Shown: positions 31,905-41,164, numbered from the stretch's first letter. The stretch: 64,000 nucleotides of DNA from Hermatobates lingyangjiaoensis (GCA_026182355.1 JAPFBL010000593.1:94716-158715); one strand, 5' to 3'. Numbers and translations are program-made. The notes: generated from the sequence alone by a model not told the origin.

Positions 31905-32036
31905 GTATCGACCGTGGAATAGAAACAAAACTAAAGTTTATCGGGACTCGGTTAGTTCTTCAGGTTCAAATTAAACAAATTAACTTTAATTTGAACCTGA
32001 AAAACTGACCGAGTCCCGATAAACTTTAGTTTTCTA
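31905..32036. repeat. H7 hairpin between (TA)n tracts, no core
   Basis: ACTAAAGTTTATCGGGACTC at left is mirrored at right (CCGATAAACTTTAGTTTTCT), with AATTTGAACCTGAA in both arms. The centre lacks the GAAACGTTGGC part seen in H7 copies at 48160-48285 and 52640-52750. Confidence 0.8.
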
Positions 32037-32051
32037 TATATATATATATAT

Positions 32052-32313
32052 AGTTCAATGTACATAAAGAAACATAGAGAAATTAAAAACACACACTTAC
32101 CCTCAGAGGATCTCCAACCGTCTCTGTACCAGTGCGCTTGGTTTCCCTCTCTTATCTCTCCTGAAGACGGTTCAACCGAAAATTAGCCGACATTTCAACA
32201 CCATTAAGCCGACGTTTCGTATATATTTGTAGACATTGTATTATTGAAGCCTGACCAAACCTCGATAAAAAAGAAAAATAGTGTTAAATATATATGGTCG
32301 AGATAAGGAATAC

Positions 32314-32316
<3 letters not shown>
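32052..32316 (+). repeat. H8 repeat joined to H5 repeat, between (TA)n tracts
   Basis: GTTCAATGTACATAAAGAAA (H8 edge) leads to an H8 core at 32161, then GCCGACGTTTCG and GACCAAACCTCGATAAAAAA, which are H5 text. Two families are fused between one pair of TA tracts. Confidence 0.7.
32161..32186 (+). ncRNA. Hammerhead candidate, H8
   Basis: CTGAAGA, C, GGTT/AACC stem II with a one-base loop, GAAA, AATT palindrome, A (UUA triplet). Core intact, stem II loop unusually tight. Confidence 0.5.

Positions 32317-32390
<74 letters not shown>
32315..32390. repeat. Long (TA)n microsatellite
   Basis: About 75 bp of TA. Confidence 0.95.
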
Positions 32391-32548
32391 TTGTAAATGT
32401 TGGAAGCAGTCCTTAATTTAAACATATATTGTTAAATAACGCCCCATATTTGGCTTGTATCTGTTTCTTACACAATTTCTCCAGTTTCCGGAATTCCTTC
32501 CTCGTCTCTTCATTAAAACTATAAAGCTTATCACCAATATTGCTAGTC

Positions 32549-32570
32549 GACATGTTTCGTTCATCATCAG
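32549..32570 (-). ncRNA. H10 hammerhead with stem II deleted
   Basis: CTGATGA and GAAACATGTC are both present, but the 12-nt stem-loop between them is reduced to TGAAC. Compared with the sister copy at 33766-33795 it is a precise loss of the hairpin, so it cannot fold as a hammerhead. Confidence 0.6.
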
Positions 32571-32713
32571 GACAATAATGAGAATAATAGTAGGATTGTT
32601 AGTTTATATATATAGAGGTGGATTACTATTGGAATGTTCACAGGACATCGCCCTGGGTCACGGGGCATTATGGGGAATTAAGGCAGGGTGGTTGGACTCA
32701 CTTACTACAATAC

Positions 32714-32900
32714 CTGGCTAATCTGGTTTGGCCTGTTAGAAAATAGTTTTAAAATTCGACAAGAATTATTAAGTTGGATATTTATGGCTGGCTGGTTTTC
32801 TTGAATTATTAATGCTTCTAATATTTGTAATTTAACATGGTTTCTTTCTTTAGCGATAATTTTCGTGGAATTCACCATCATTTCTCTTGTGAGTAATGAT
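32714..32900 (-). pseudogene. PLE endonuclease C-terminal fragment (copy with LTREMMV)
   Basis: Minus strand encodes LTREMMVNSTKIIAKERNHV, LQILEALIIQENQPAINIQ and RILKLFSNRPNQISQV then a stop. This is the same C-terminal block as at 33948-34203. About 145 bp downstream is the H10 hammerhead relic. Upstream it is joined to a different PLE copy (32970-33385). Confidence 0.7.
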
Positions 32901-32936
32901 GTGAGTCAGCACTCCATAAGACAAGACTCAAGCAGT

Positions 32937-32966
32937 GCAAGGTACTGGTTAATGCTAGTACCTTGC
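32937..32966. repeat. Small inverted repeat at a PLE-PLE joint
   Basis: GCAAGGTACTGG and CTAGTACCTTGC face each other where two PLE fragments meet, both cut near their LTREM codons. Confidence 0.75.
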
Positions 32967-32969
32967 ACA

Positions 32970-33385
32970 AGCATCTCTCTTGTTAACTCTACATTGTGCT
33001 TTTCATGGGCATGTGTCTTTGGAGTGCGAGCAGTCAAATGAAGGGTTCATCTTGGAGGGCTATGTTGTAGTCAACCCGATATACTTTGAAGTCGCAGGTT
33101 CTTACATTCACCTGTACTGCAAGTATACTCGTACACCAAGTGACTACTTTGAAGCTCCTGGGTATCCTTCTTTAGACTGTTTCTCAGCGGCAAGTTATGA
33201 GTTTTTCTATTCTTGTAGTATATTACAAGTCTTATTCGGCCATTTTCATTGTAGGTCTTATATGAGCATGGACAATCTTTTGTATGGCTTTTTCATCTTG
33301 CCTGTACTTTCACCTTGTGTTCTATCAGCTATAAATAGGTACTGTTTACCTCTTTTGTTATCTATCTTCAGTTCCTCTTTGATGA
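32970..33385 (-). pseudogene. PLE linker-endonuclease fragment (second source)
   Basis: Minus strand, with frameshifts: RIRLVIYYKNRKTHNLPLRN, HLVYEYTCSTGECKNLRL, then HEKHNVELTREMLV. The Y-x-Y-x-C...C pattern and the position of LTREM are those of the Penelope endonuclease. It differs in sequence from the downstream fragment, so the region is a mosaic of two PLE copies. Confidence 0.65.
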
Positions 33386-33450
33386 TGTAAATTTGAATGG
33401 CCTTAGAGCACATTTTCTGTATTTTTTACTCTTTCTTTTGGCATATACTT
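33375..33450 (+). repeat. H4 fragment with broken core
   Basis: TTGATGA, GAAT in place of GAAA, then GGCCTTAGAGCACATTTTCT as in the other H4 copies. Confidence 0.5.
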
Positions 33451-33464
33451 CCATATATATATAT

Positions 33465-33598
33465 ACGGTTCAATGTACATAAAGAAACGTAGAGAAATTA
33501 AAAACACACACTTAGAGTCTCTAATTTTCGGTTGAACCGTCTTCAACCGATTGTTTTTAATTTCTCTACGTTTCTTTATGTACATTGAACTGTATTTG
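33465..33598. repeat. H8 hairpin, core damaged
   Basis: GTTCAATGTACATAAAGAAA at left mirrored at right, arms ~52 bp. The central minus-strand motif keeps GGTT/AACC and GAAAATTA but has TTGAAGA for CTGAAGA because the fold-back joint falls there. Confidence 0.75.
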
Positions 33599-33639
33599 TC
33601 CATTTCGGATCGTATTTTCATCAAAAAAGTATATATATA

Positions 33640-33765
33640 TTGTAAAATAACGCCCCAAGTATGGCTTGTATTTGTATATGTTTCGTACATAATTTCTCCA
33701 ATTTCCTGAATTACATCCTCGTCTCTTCATTAAAACTATAAAGGTTATCACCAATATTGCTAGTC
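33640..33765 (-). repeat. H10 PLE terminal repeat, downstream part
   Basis: Shared with 32440-32548: TAGCAATATTGGTGATAA, ACGAGGA and ATAACGCCCCA (different orders of decay). It follows the hammerhead cleavage site. Confidence 0.65.
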
Positions 33766-33795
33766 GACATGTTTCGAATGCACATTCATCATCAG
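33766..33795 (-). ncRNA. Hammerhead ribozyme candidate, H10, GUC triplet
   Basis: CTGATGA, 5-bp stem II GAATG/CATTC, GAAA, ACATGT palindrome and C, giving the canonical GUC cleavage triplet. GA after the site pairs with TC before the core. It lies ~150 bp downstream of PLE endonuclease codons on the same strand. This is the clearest link between ribozyme and retroelement in the window. Confidence 0.75.
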
Positions 33796-33947
33796 GATAA
33801 TAATGAGAATAACAGTGAGTAGTCCGTTTATATATATAGAAGATGGATCAGTATAGAAATATTCACAGGACATCGCCCTTGAATGAGGAAGCATTATGGG
33901 GGTGATTAATGTAGTGGACTCACCTTCTACTTGGCTAATCTGAGTCG

Positions 33948-34201
33948 GTCTATTGGAAAATAGTTTGAAAATTCTACAAAAGCTATTAAGTTGAATGTTT
34001 ATAGCCGGCTGCTTTTCTTGAATTATTATTGCTTCTATTAACTGTAATTTAAAATGGTTCCTTTCTCTGGCAATAATTTTCGTGGAATTGACCATCATTT
34101 CTCTTGTAAGTTTTGTATTATGAACTGATGTTGTATGACATTTTGGGGCACCGGTAGTAAGGAGAATTGTAATTCTTCTGGAAAATGAAGTTGTAGTCAT
34201 T

Positions 34202-34203
<2 letters not shown>
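33948..34203 (-). pseudogene. PLE GIY-YIG endonuclease C-terminal fragment
   Basis: GMTTTSFSRRITILLTTGAP, then HNTKLTREMMVNSTKIIARE, LIEAIIIQEKQPAINIQ and FKLFSN. It starts abruptly at a (TA)n tract in the middle of the Y-I-G motif region and keeps an open frame through 85 codons, then about 80 more codons of non-conserved reading. The catalytic Y residues are lost to the TA junction. The H10 hammerhead follows in the same orientation. Confidence 0.8.

Positions 34204-34241
<38 letters not shown>
34204..34241. repeat. (TA)n microsatellite
   Basis: Junction between the PLE endonuclease fragment and an H1 repeat. Confidence 0.95.
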
Positions 34242-34244
<3 letters not shown>

Positions 34245-34488
34245 ATTTCACATAAACACGTGAAATAACAATCAATGATCAAACCACAATAAGAAATGGG
34301 AAAACAAGACTAAGATCTTTCAACCGTAACAAGCGGTCTTCGTCAGAGTCAAAAACCCAACAGTTGGGTTTTTGACTCTGACGAAGACCTCTTGTTACGG
34401 GTTTTTGACTATGACGAAGACCGCTTGTTACGGTTGAAAGATCTTAGTCTTGTTTTCCCATTTCTTATTGTGGTTTGATCATTGATTA
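34242..34488. repeat. H1 inverted repeat with an extra partial unit
   Basis: Left arm 34242-34363, right arm 34364-34488. The right arm contains two partial copies of the GACTCTGACGAAGACC segment in tandem (34372 and 34405). Confidence 0.8.
34311..34346 (-). ncRNA. Hammerhead candidate, H1, left arm
   Basis: CTGACGA, GACCG/CGGTT, GAAA, AGATCT, T; stem I GACT/AGTC. The right arm at 34411-34446 reads ATGACGA (C3 lost), so only one arm is intact. Confidence 0.6.
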
Positions 34489-34544
34489 TATATATATATA
34501 TATACCATGATAAACGAAAAACGGTCCGGCAGGACAAATAACAA

Positions 34545-34775
34545 TTAAAATAAGCTGTGACACATAAACAGAAACACAACAAAGACTCACTTTTCAATAT
34601 TTCGACCGTAATGGCGGTCGTCCTCAGGAGAAGAAGTGAATTGACGGAGGGACGACAGTCAACTATCGTCCCTCCGTCAATTCACTTCTTCTCCTAGGAC
34701 GACCGCCATTACGGTCGAAATATTGAAAAGTGAGTCTTTGTTGTGTTTCTGTTTATGTGTCACTGCTTATTTTAA
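34545..34775. repeat. H6 inverted repeat (arms ~110 bp)
   Basis: ATTAAAATAAGCTGTGACAC at left is mirrored near 34775; the centre is near 34664 (GACAGTCAACTATCGTC). Confidence 0.85.
34595..34627 (-). ncRNA. Hammerhead candidate, H6, left arm
   Basis: CTGAGGA, GACCG/CGGTC, GAAA, ATAT, T. Core intact. The right arm has lost a base (CCTAGGAC for CCTGAGGAC). Confidence 0.65.
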
Positions 34776-34799
34776 TATATATATATATATATGCTTTTC

Positions 34800-35035
34800 C
34801 GGGCCTCGCAGCTCCCGATATTACATGAATACTCATCCACAAGATTTGTTTCTTTCGACTCTTTGACGTTTGGACTATTCTTCATTATGAAACTACCTAT
34901 TAAAGGGCTTTGCCAATGAGTTATCAGGGTCGCCCTATCCTCAGGGTTAATGCATTTAACATTGCTTTTTTTTTTAAATTTTTAAATATATATTATCAAG
35001 AAAATGATCCACAAAGGTCAACAAACATTCAAAGT
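34800..35035. other. Unassigned spacer
   Basis: TTATCAAGAAAATGATCCAC at ~34990 resembles ATCGTCAAGAAAATAATCCA at 1718 inside PLE DNA; the rest is unassigned. Confidence 0.3.
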
Positions 35036-35080
35036 AAATTTGAAGGTACACAGTCATAGAAAAACACACTTACAGTCTCT

Positions 35081-35104
35081 AATTTTCAGTTTAACCGTCA
35101 TCAG
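35081..35104 (-). ncRNA. Hammerhead candidate, H8
   Basis: CTGATGA, C, short GGU/ACU-type stem II, GAAA, AATT, A. Core intact, stem II weak. Confidence 0.4.
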
Positions 35105-35109
35105 GAGAG

Positions 35110-35690
35110 AAGAGATAGAAACAACAAGCGCACTTGCGAAGCTACTTTTTTATGGTTACAATTTGATAAAAACATTTTTCTGATGAAAGTGGATTTTTTT
35201 TTATAATAATTCAAAAGAAGGTAGTAATCACAAATGATTATTTAAAAAAAAAAGAATAAAAAAAAAGTTTGTTTTAGTTGGTATCACCAAAGATTAATAC
35301 CGTTTTGGTGTAAAATTTCACAAGTTGCTTGTATGGGCAAAAGAAGGTAAAGTTGTTGTGAAGTAAAAGCTGGCGGGTTAATGAGATTGAGTCTGACCGA
35401 CTGTCTGTTATTAGACCTTGTTAGCGCAGTGAAAGTGTGCTTGAGCAATGCGCCCACTTACTGCTTGTGTGCTGTACATTTCGCTCAGTGCATCCACCTT
35501 CTCCCAGCTACCTACCTCTAGAATTAAGTATTTTTACACTTGGTCTTACGATATAATCATTTTAATCTAAAATTTCACTCGATGAAAATTGACTGTATAT
35601 TTCTCTTAAATCTATTAGAAATTCATCGTTTACTGATTCCATTACTATTCTACTAAAACACAATCTATATTCTGATTATAATATATGAAG
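35110..35690. other. Spacer, no gene recognised
   Basis: A-rich and T-rich; no repeat or coding signal seen. Confidence 0.35.
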
Positions 35691-35696
35691 TTCAAT

Positions 35697-36125
35697 GTTG
35701 GTAAAGAAATATAGAGAAATTAAAATCACACATCTACAGTTTCTGATTTTTGTTTGAACCGTCTTCAGGAGAAATAAGAGAAGGAAACCAAGTGCACTGG
35801 TACAGAGACGGTTGGAGGCTATTTTCGGTTTGAACCGTCTTCAGGAGAGAAATGAGGGAAACCAAATGCACTGGTACAGAGACGGTTGGAGACTATTTTT
35901 GGTTTAAACCATCTTCAGGAGAAAATGGAGGGAAACCAAATGCACTGGTACAGAGACGGTTGGAGACTATTTTCGGTTTGAACCATCTTCAGGAGAAAAT
36001 GGAGGGAAACCAAGTGCTCTGGCACAGGGACGGTTGGGAGACCGTTTTCTCAAGATGGTTTAAACCGTAAATTATAGACTGCATGTGTTTGTTTTTAATG
36101 TATGTTTCTTTACCTACATTGAACT
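35697..36125. repeat. H8 inverted repeat enclosing a hammerhead tandem array
   Basis: GTTCAATGTTGGTAAAGAAA at left and its mirror TTTCTTTACCTACATTGAAC at right form the arms; the interior is the array at 35745-36040. Confidence 0.8.
35745..36040 (-). repeat. Tandem array of four ~75-bp hammerhead-bearing units
   Basis: CTGAAGA cores on the minus strand at 35762-35768, 35838-35844, 35912-35918 and 35986-35992 (spacings 76, 74, 74). Each unit also has AAACCAAATGCACTGGTACA (or close) and a GACGGTTGGAGACT block. Units 2 and 4 keep GAAA after the GGTT/AACC stem; units 1 and 3 have A in place of the G. Stem III is one base short in all four (AATA for AATTA). The open frame through it (35852-36070) is only a product of the repeat length. 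Confidence 0.85.
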
Positions 36126-36162
36126 TTCTTGTCCGTTTCGAATAGTATTTTAATTGAAAAAG

Positions 36163-36168
<6 letters not shown>

Positions 36169-36212
<44 letters not shown>

Positions 36213-36214
36213 TA
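36169..36214. repeat. (TA)n microsatellite
   Basis: TA with one ATAA interruption. Confidence 0.95.
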
Positions 36215-36298
36215 CTAAATAATCACAATAAACACGTGATGAAAACTAATGAACGTATAAGCCACAAGGAAAAGTAAAAAACACAGAAAATATGCTCT

Positions 36299-36324
36299 AA
36301 GGCCTTTCAATTATATGTCATCAG
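36299..36324 (-). ncRNA. Hammerhead-like core, H4, left arm
   Basis: CTGATGA and GAAAGGCCTT intact; the stem II segment CATATAATT pairs poorly. Activity doubtful. Confidence 0.35.
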
Positions 36325-36341
36325 AGACCAACCGTTGCTCT

Positions 36342-36367
36342 CTGATGACATATAATTGAAAGGCCTT
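36342..36367 (+). ncRNA. Hammerhead-like core, H4, right arm
   Basis: Mirror of 36299-36324, same weak stem II. Confidence 0.35.
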
Positions 36368-36430
36368 AGAGCATATTTTCTGTGTTTTTTACTTTTCCTT
36401 GTGGCTTATACGTTCATATATATATATACT

Positions 36431-36432
<2 letters not shown>

Positions 36433-36482
<50 letters not shown>
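36433..36482. repeat. (TA)n microsatellite
   Basis: 50 bp of TA. Confidence 0.95.
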
Positions 36483-36484
<2 letters not shown>

Positions 36485-36489
36485 CTCCA

Positions 36490-38035
36490 TTCCATATATA
36501 TGTGTGTAAAATCAAAATTTATCAATTGGTCAACCAATGTTTTGGTATTATATGAAATATTTTTGGTGGACAGAAATATGACATTTAAAGATTTGAAATG
36601 AGTTTGCAAAAAATAAAATTTTTTAGACAAAGCTATCCAATTTTTAATAAACTCGTTACAGTTCAAATATTACTATTGTAGTAGCAGTAATATTTGAAGT
36701 TTAGCGGATTTACTAAAGATGGGCTAAAATTTCAATTTTTTGGATATGTAGAAGTTTTCTCATTAGCATTAACCAAATAAAATAATTTATGTAGAAGACT
36801 TAGTATATGATTCCCAGGAATGATCATGTTTACCACACAGTAAACGAGTGACTGCTAAAGTCAGTTGAAATATTTTATAGCTGAAATATACATAACCAGT
36901 GTGTTGACATCCCACATCTGATTTCCAAGGCTATGCCCATTTTTTGTACAAAAAAAAGTAATAAATTAATGTGAGCATCAGGAAAAATATACGATAAGAA
37001 TAAGGTGTTTTAATGCTAACACGGCTGACAATTTTATTTTTCTCCACTACTGAAAATTTTTAGTTTTCTTGTTTTAGAAATGTTTACTTCTGGCTGTGAA
37101 AAAGACAGGCAGAGTCTTTACAGTAAACACTTAAACGTCGGTGTTTGACAGTTTGACTCCGACTTGGAAACTCTTAGAGTTCCAATTATATTTTAGTATT
37201 TTCTATGTAAAAGCCGATATATTTTATGTATTTATATCAAAGAGATCACATATACGTTATTAATGCGATTGAAAAAGAATATATGCTGAAGATTTGAGTG
37301 CATTTTTTTAAAACAATGAAGAAGTTGCTTATTGACATTAGCTAGGCAAACAAGTAGAAGGATATTTTCTTTAATGTCCGTAGTGATGTGTTGTTTCCTA
37401 AACATAATAGTGATTATGATTGATCAGTGATCACAAAGGATTTGGAATAGTCGAAACGTAGTGAACCTTGAGTGGTTTCCCATGGGTTGTCATTCGGAAT
37501 TAAAGTTTTGAATCACCATAGGTTCCCCTGCAACTCTATGATTATAATTTCACGTTAAAAAGCTCCTGCTTATTCTGATATAATGTAAGGGATAGTTGAA
37601 AGGCAGAATACGACATATCAAAACAGACTGTGCACTAACTGAGTAAACAGATAGCCTGAAGAAATAGAAGAAAACAGACAAAACACTTACTGAACAAACG
37701 GAATGTCTGAAGAAAGAGAAGTCGGTTACATTAATGTTTATTGCTACCAAGCGAGGATCAAAAAGGCAAAAACCAGTAAATACAAGATATTAATACATAA
37801 TAAGTCATAAAACAAATACAATGAATAAATAAATAATTATTTATGTATTCATTATGAAAAAACTAATAAATAAACTCATTAATGGAAAATAATAAATTTA
37901 TTAATTAACAAATTTCAGTAAATAAAATAATAAAATAAATGAAAATTAAATAAAAAAAAAACTTCAACAATAAAAATCTAATTCCAGAAACAATCTGACA
38001 ACAAGGGAGCAAATATATCCTTTGAACCTCTTAAC
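36490..38035. other. AT-rich spacer, no gene recognised
   Basis: Largest stretch without visible repeats. A simple AATA-rich run at 37815-37960. No exon, splice or coding signal that I can support. Confidence 0.4.
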
Positions 38036-38039
38036 ACAG

Positions 38040-38262
38040 TAGGTTAGGTTGCAGTAGCAGTCCCACAGGGAACACACGTTGGCCAAGCATTGGCCCTTTG
38101 TGATACCACACAATGAAGATTGATTCTACAATGGGAGTTCTAAATTTTGCCTAACTCAAATTTATTTAGAGTAGGGATCTTTAACGAGTACATGACATCG
38201 TACAGGCTCGAGACCGACGGTTTAACGTCCTTCTCCGAGGGACGACTGCTCAGATTTATTTA
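38040..38262 (-). mobile_element. tRNA-derived SINE, 5'-truncated
   Basis: TAGGTTAGGTTGCAGTAGCA tail side, body to GAGGGACGACTGCTCAG; the tRNA-like head is missing. Confidence 0.8.
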
Positions 38263-38269
38263 AAATATT

Positions 38270-39020
38270 TTTAATAACCAATAATAATAATAACCAATTT
38301 ATTTTTTAAAGTTACATACTTTTACTTTAAAAAAATACAGAAAATATAAGAACGTAACAGAACAAAACGCTGTTAGTTGAGGGATGTGAATGGACTAATT
38401 CATTAATCACTGAACGAGAATGCACGCTTCAACAAAAACCTCGTGTTTTTTTGCACTTTCCGAAAATAAAATTAGTGTTTTATTATTGTATTTTTAAGCA
38501 ATAAATAACCCACTACAAACAAAATCGTCAATTTTTTTTTGCCTCACCCTGTACGGGGTGCTTGCTTATGATTGGCAATGCAACAAAAGGGTGCGAAGAC
38601 AGTTAGAAGGTTTATCTGAGATATTTTCATCTATTTAACACTTGCTAATTAAGCTGACGCTTTCATAAATAAAAAGACTAGACATATGGCTCAAGTCCAA
38701 AATTATAATAATATGCATTCTCATAGTTTTTCTTATTTATACTTGCTTTTGTAAAATGAAATTTGTCTTGTTTCGTTTATAATAATTATATTATTTAGAT
38801 TAGAGAAAATCAATAAGGTAGATAAAAGATGGAAATGAATTGAAAGTATTTAGATAAAGTAAATAAAATGGATACATTTCTACTTAACTATAAGTAAAGT
38901 TGAGCAATCATGAATAAAAAATATTTCAAGATTTTAATCGGTTTAAAATAATCCGTTTGACATTACATTAAGTATTGTAATAACAAAAAAATATGACCTC
39001 CGAGTTTTCACAGATTTACA
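38270..39020. other. AT-rich spacer
   Basis: Nothing recognised. Confidence 0.4.
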
Positions 39021-39024
39021 CGCT

Positions 39025-39346
39025 TTTAGGTTAGGTTGCAGTGGCAGTCCCACAAGGGAACACACGTAGGCCGAGCATTGGCCCTTTGTGATACCACACA
39101 ATGAAGATTGATTCTACAGTGGGAGTCCTAAATTTTGCCTAACTCAAATGTATTTAGAGTAGGGATCTTTAACGAGTACCTGACATCGTACAGGCTCGGG
39201 ACCAACGGTTTAACGTCCTTCTCCGAGGGACGACGTGCTCAGATTTATTCACCTCCCACGTGAATAAATCAAGGGCCAGGTGAGGATTGAACCCCGGTCC
39301 TATCAGTTCAGAGGCGAGCACGTAACCACTGAGCTAGCCTGGCCCC
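39025..39346 (-). mobile_element. tRNA-derived SINE, full length
   Basis: Minus strand: A box TAGCTCAGTGGTTACGTG, degenerate B box GGTTCAATCC, body, tail ending in CCTAACCTAA. Very close to the copy at 40824-41151. Confidence 0.85.
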
Positions 39347-39883
39347 TCTCTTAAGACAGTATTTGCATTAAAAGCAGCGATCTGATTACGGAATTCATCA
39401 TTGAAACTTTCGTAGCTTGTAACTTTTATTTATATGATTTAAATGATACAAAATCTATTTTACGTATCCAGTGCAGAGAATGTAGGCTGTTGATTACATT
39501 TCGGGAATGGAAAATAAGGTTACTTTACAAGCAGATGTGGCTAGAATGAATTCAAGTATATTTAGGTATACCTTAATAATAATGTACACCTTACTGGTAG
39601 TATTTCCTAATTATTTTGTTTTATTTTTTCAGGTATGTCTTTGATACAAATTCTCTCCTGAATTAAGTGCCGTTTGAAACTAAAAGGTAAAATTTTTTTT
39701 TGTTAAATTAAAATGAAATGTATTTATAATGTTCCAAAATTCCTCATAGGGTACATATTTTTGAATTTGGTGTGATGACTGTGATTTAGAGAGTATTTTC
39801 TAATAATAAAGTTTTATTTTGTTTTATATGTTCAGATTTTGAGAGTATTTGTTACCTTCTCACTTCAAGGGTACTGTTATTCT

Positions 39884-40200
39884 CTAACTTGATTTGTTAT
39901 GAAAATCTATTAATCTTTATATAACTTGATTAGCCAAGCTATGAAGATGAAATAATCATAACAAAATCATGATTATCTAACTTGATTTGTTATGAAAATC
40001 TATTAATCTTTATACAACTTGATTAGCCAAGCTATGAATATGAAATATTCATAACAAAATCATGATTATCTAACTTGATTTGTTATGAAAATCTGTTGAT
40101 CTTCATACAACTTGATTATCTAAGCTATGAAGATGAAATAATCATAACAAAATCATGATTATCTAACTTGATTTGTTATGAAAATCTATTGATCACTATA
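39884..40200. repeat. 93-bp minisatellite, ~3.4 copies
   Basis: CTAACTTGATTTGTTATGAA starts at 39884, 39977, 40070 and 40163, an exact 93-bp period. Each unit contains ATCATAACAAAATCATGATT, partly the complement of its own start (AATCAAG/CTTGATT and TTATGA/TCATAA). Confidence 0.95.
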
Positions 40201-40317
40201 CAGCTGGAGTAATATATGGAGACAGAAATACAGCTAGTATTCTGTGGAGATGATGTACTAGCTATCTCTTTGAATAGTCTTTTTTGAAGAACATTTAGAT
40301 TAATAAAATATTCCAAG

Positions 40318-40548
40318 AGATCTCATTTCGATCGTCAACGTTCCCGAACTTCCCTTGCCTATATTCCTACCTCTCTTTGGAATCACTTTACTAAAAAAAG
40401 TACGAAGAATTTGATAAATTTTGACCTAAAAGTCTATTTCAACAGAAATATGTTCCGACCAAGTGATAGACTACATTATTATTCAATCATATTGACGCAT
40501 CCTTTTAATTACGATGACACGATAATTTTTCAAATTGCACAGAAATGA
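40318..40548 (+). pseudogene. Possible C-terminal fragment of a non-LTR retrotransposon RT
   Basis: A 76-codon frame without an ATG start: RSRTSLAYIPTSLWNHF. R-T-S/N...P-x-S/T-x-x-x-W-N is the common C-terminal signature of CR1/RTE-type RT proteins (usually followed by L-P). The rest is not distinctive. Weak evidence. Confidence 0.3.
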
Positions 40549-40811
40549 GTAATTGTTCCTTAATCGATGATCTTCACTATTGTAGAAATCTCAAATTGAG
40601 AAATTATTGACCTTTTCAATTTTATAAAATTTTCAATAAAATCTTATAATATACTTTTTTTGACCCTGTTCTTCTGTTGGATCGATCACTGATGTATCAT
40701 TACTTCCCTTACTGAAAATCTAAAGTAAAGCGAAGAAAGTACCTATGCACTTAGTTTACATAAAAGTTTTAGAGATATAACTTCTTACCAATATCTTGAT
40801 ATATTACTTGT

Positions 40812-40823
40812 ATATACACAAGG
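40812..40823. repeat. SINE target site duplication, left
   Basis: ATATACACAAGG, repeated at 41152-41163. Confidence 0.9.
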
Positions 40824-41151
40824 GAGGGCCAGGCTAGCTCAGTGGTTACGTGCTCACCTCTGAACTGATAGGACCGGAATTCAATCCTCACCTGGCCCTC
40901 GATTTATTCACGTGGGAGGTGAATAAATCTGAGCACGTCGTCCCTCGGAGAAGGACGTTAAACCGTCGGTCCCGAGCCTGTACGATGTCAGGTACTCGTT
41001 AAAGATACTTACTCTAAATACATTTGAGTTAGGCAAAATTTAGGACTCCCACTGTAGAATCAATCTTCATTCTGTGGTATCACAAAGGGCCAATGCTTGG
41101 ACTACGTGTGTTCCCTTGTGGGACTGCCACTGCAACCTAACCTAACCTAAC
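40824..41151 (+). mobile_element. tRNA-derived SINE, full length, with 12-bp target duplication
   Basis: 328 bp. The tRNA-like head has A box TAGCTCAGTGGTTACGTG (pol III promoter) and a degenerate B box GGAATTCAATCC. Body: TTTATTCACGTGGGAGGTGA, GAGCACGTCGTCCCTCGGAG, TGTACGATGTCAGGTACTCG, TTAGGCAAAATTTAGGACTC, GGGACTGCCACTGCAACC. Tail: CCTAACCTAACCTAAC. The perfect 12-bp direct repeat on both sides shows insertion by LINE-type machinery. The partner LINE should share the 3' end; none with it is in the window. Confidence 0.92.
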
Positions 41152-41163
41152 ATATACACAAGG
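41152..41163. repeat. SINE target site duplication, right
   Basis: ATATACACAAGG, identical to 40812-40823. Confidence 0.9.
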
Positions 41164-41164
41164 C

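Larger units (their letters stand above)
36250..36420. repeat. H4 perfect hairpin (arms ~83 bp) between (TA)n tracts
   Basis: GAACGTATAAGCCACAAGGA at left is mirrored exactly at right. Both arms have the same hammerhead core, and I see no mismatch between arms outside the loop at 36328-36341. Confidence 0.9.

Noticed and set aside
35852..36070. A 72-codon frame that looks like a three-fold repeat protein
   Set aside because: The period (74-76 bp) is that of the non-coding hammerhead array, and the repeats drift between frames.
39884..40200. CRISPR-like regular spacing
   Set aside because: Whole 93-bp units repeat, with no unique spacers, in eukaryotic DNA; it is a minisatellite.
40829..40900. 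Functional tRNA gene
   Set aside because: A and B boxes are present, but the acceptor and anticodon arms do not close and a SINE body follows.
41090..41151. Telomere or interstitial telomeric repeat (CCTAA)
   Set aside because: Only about three units, always at the end of a SINE and inside its target duplication.
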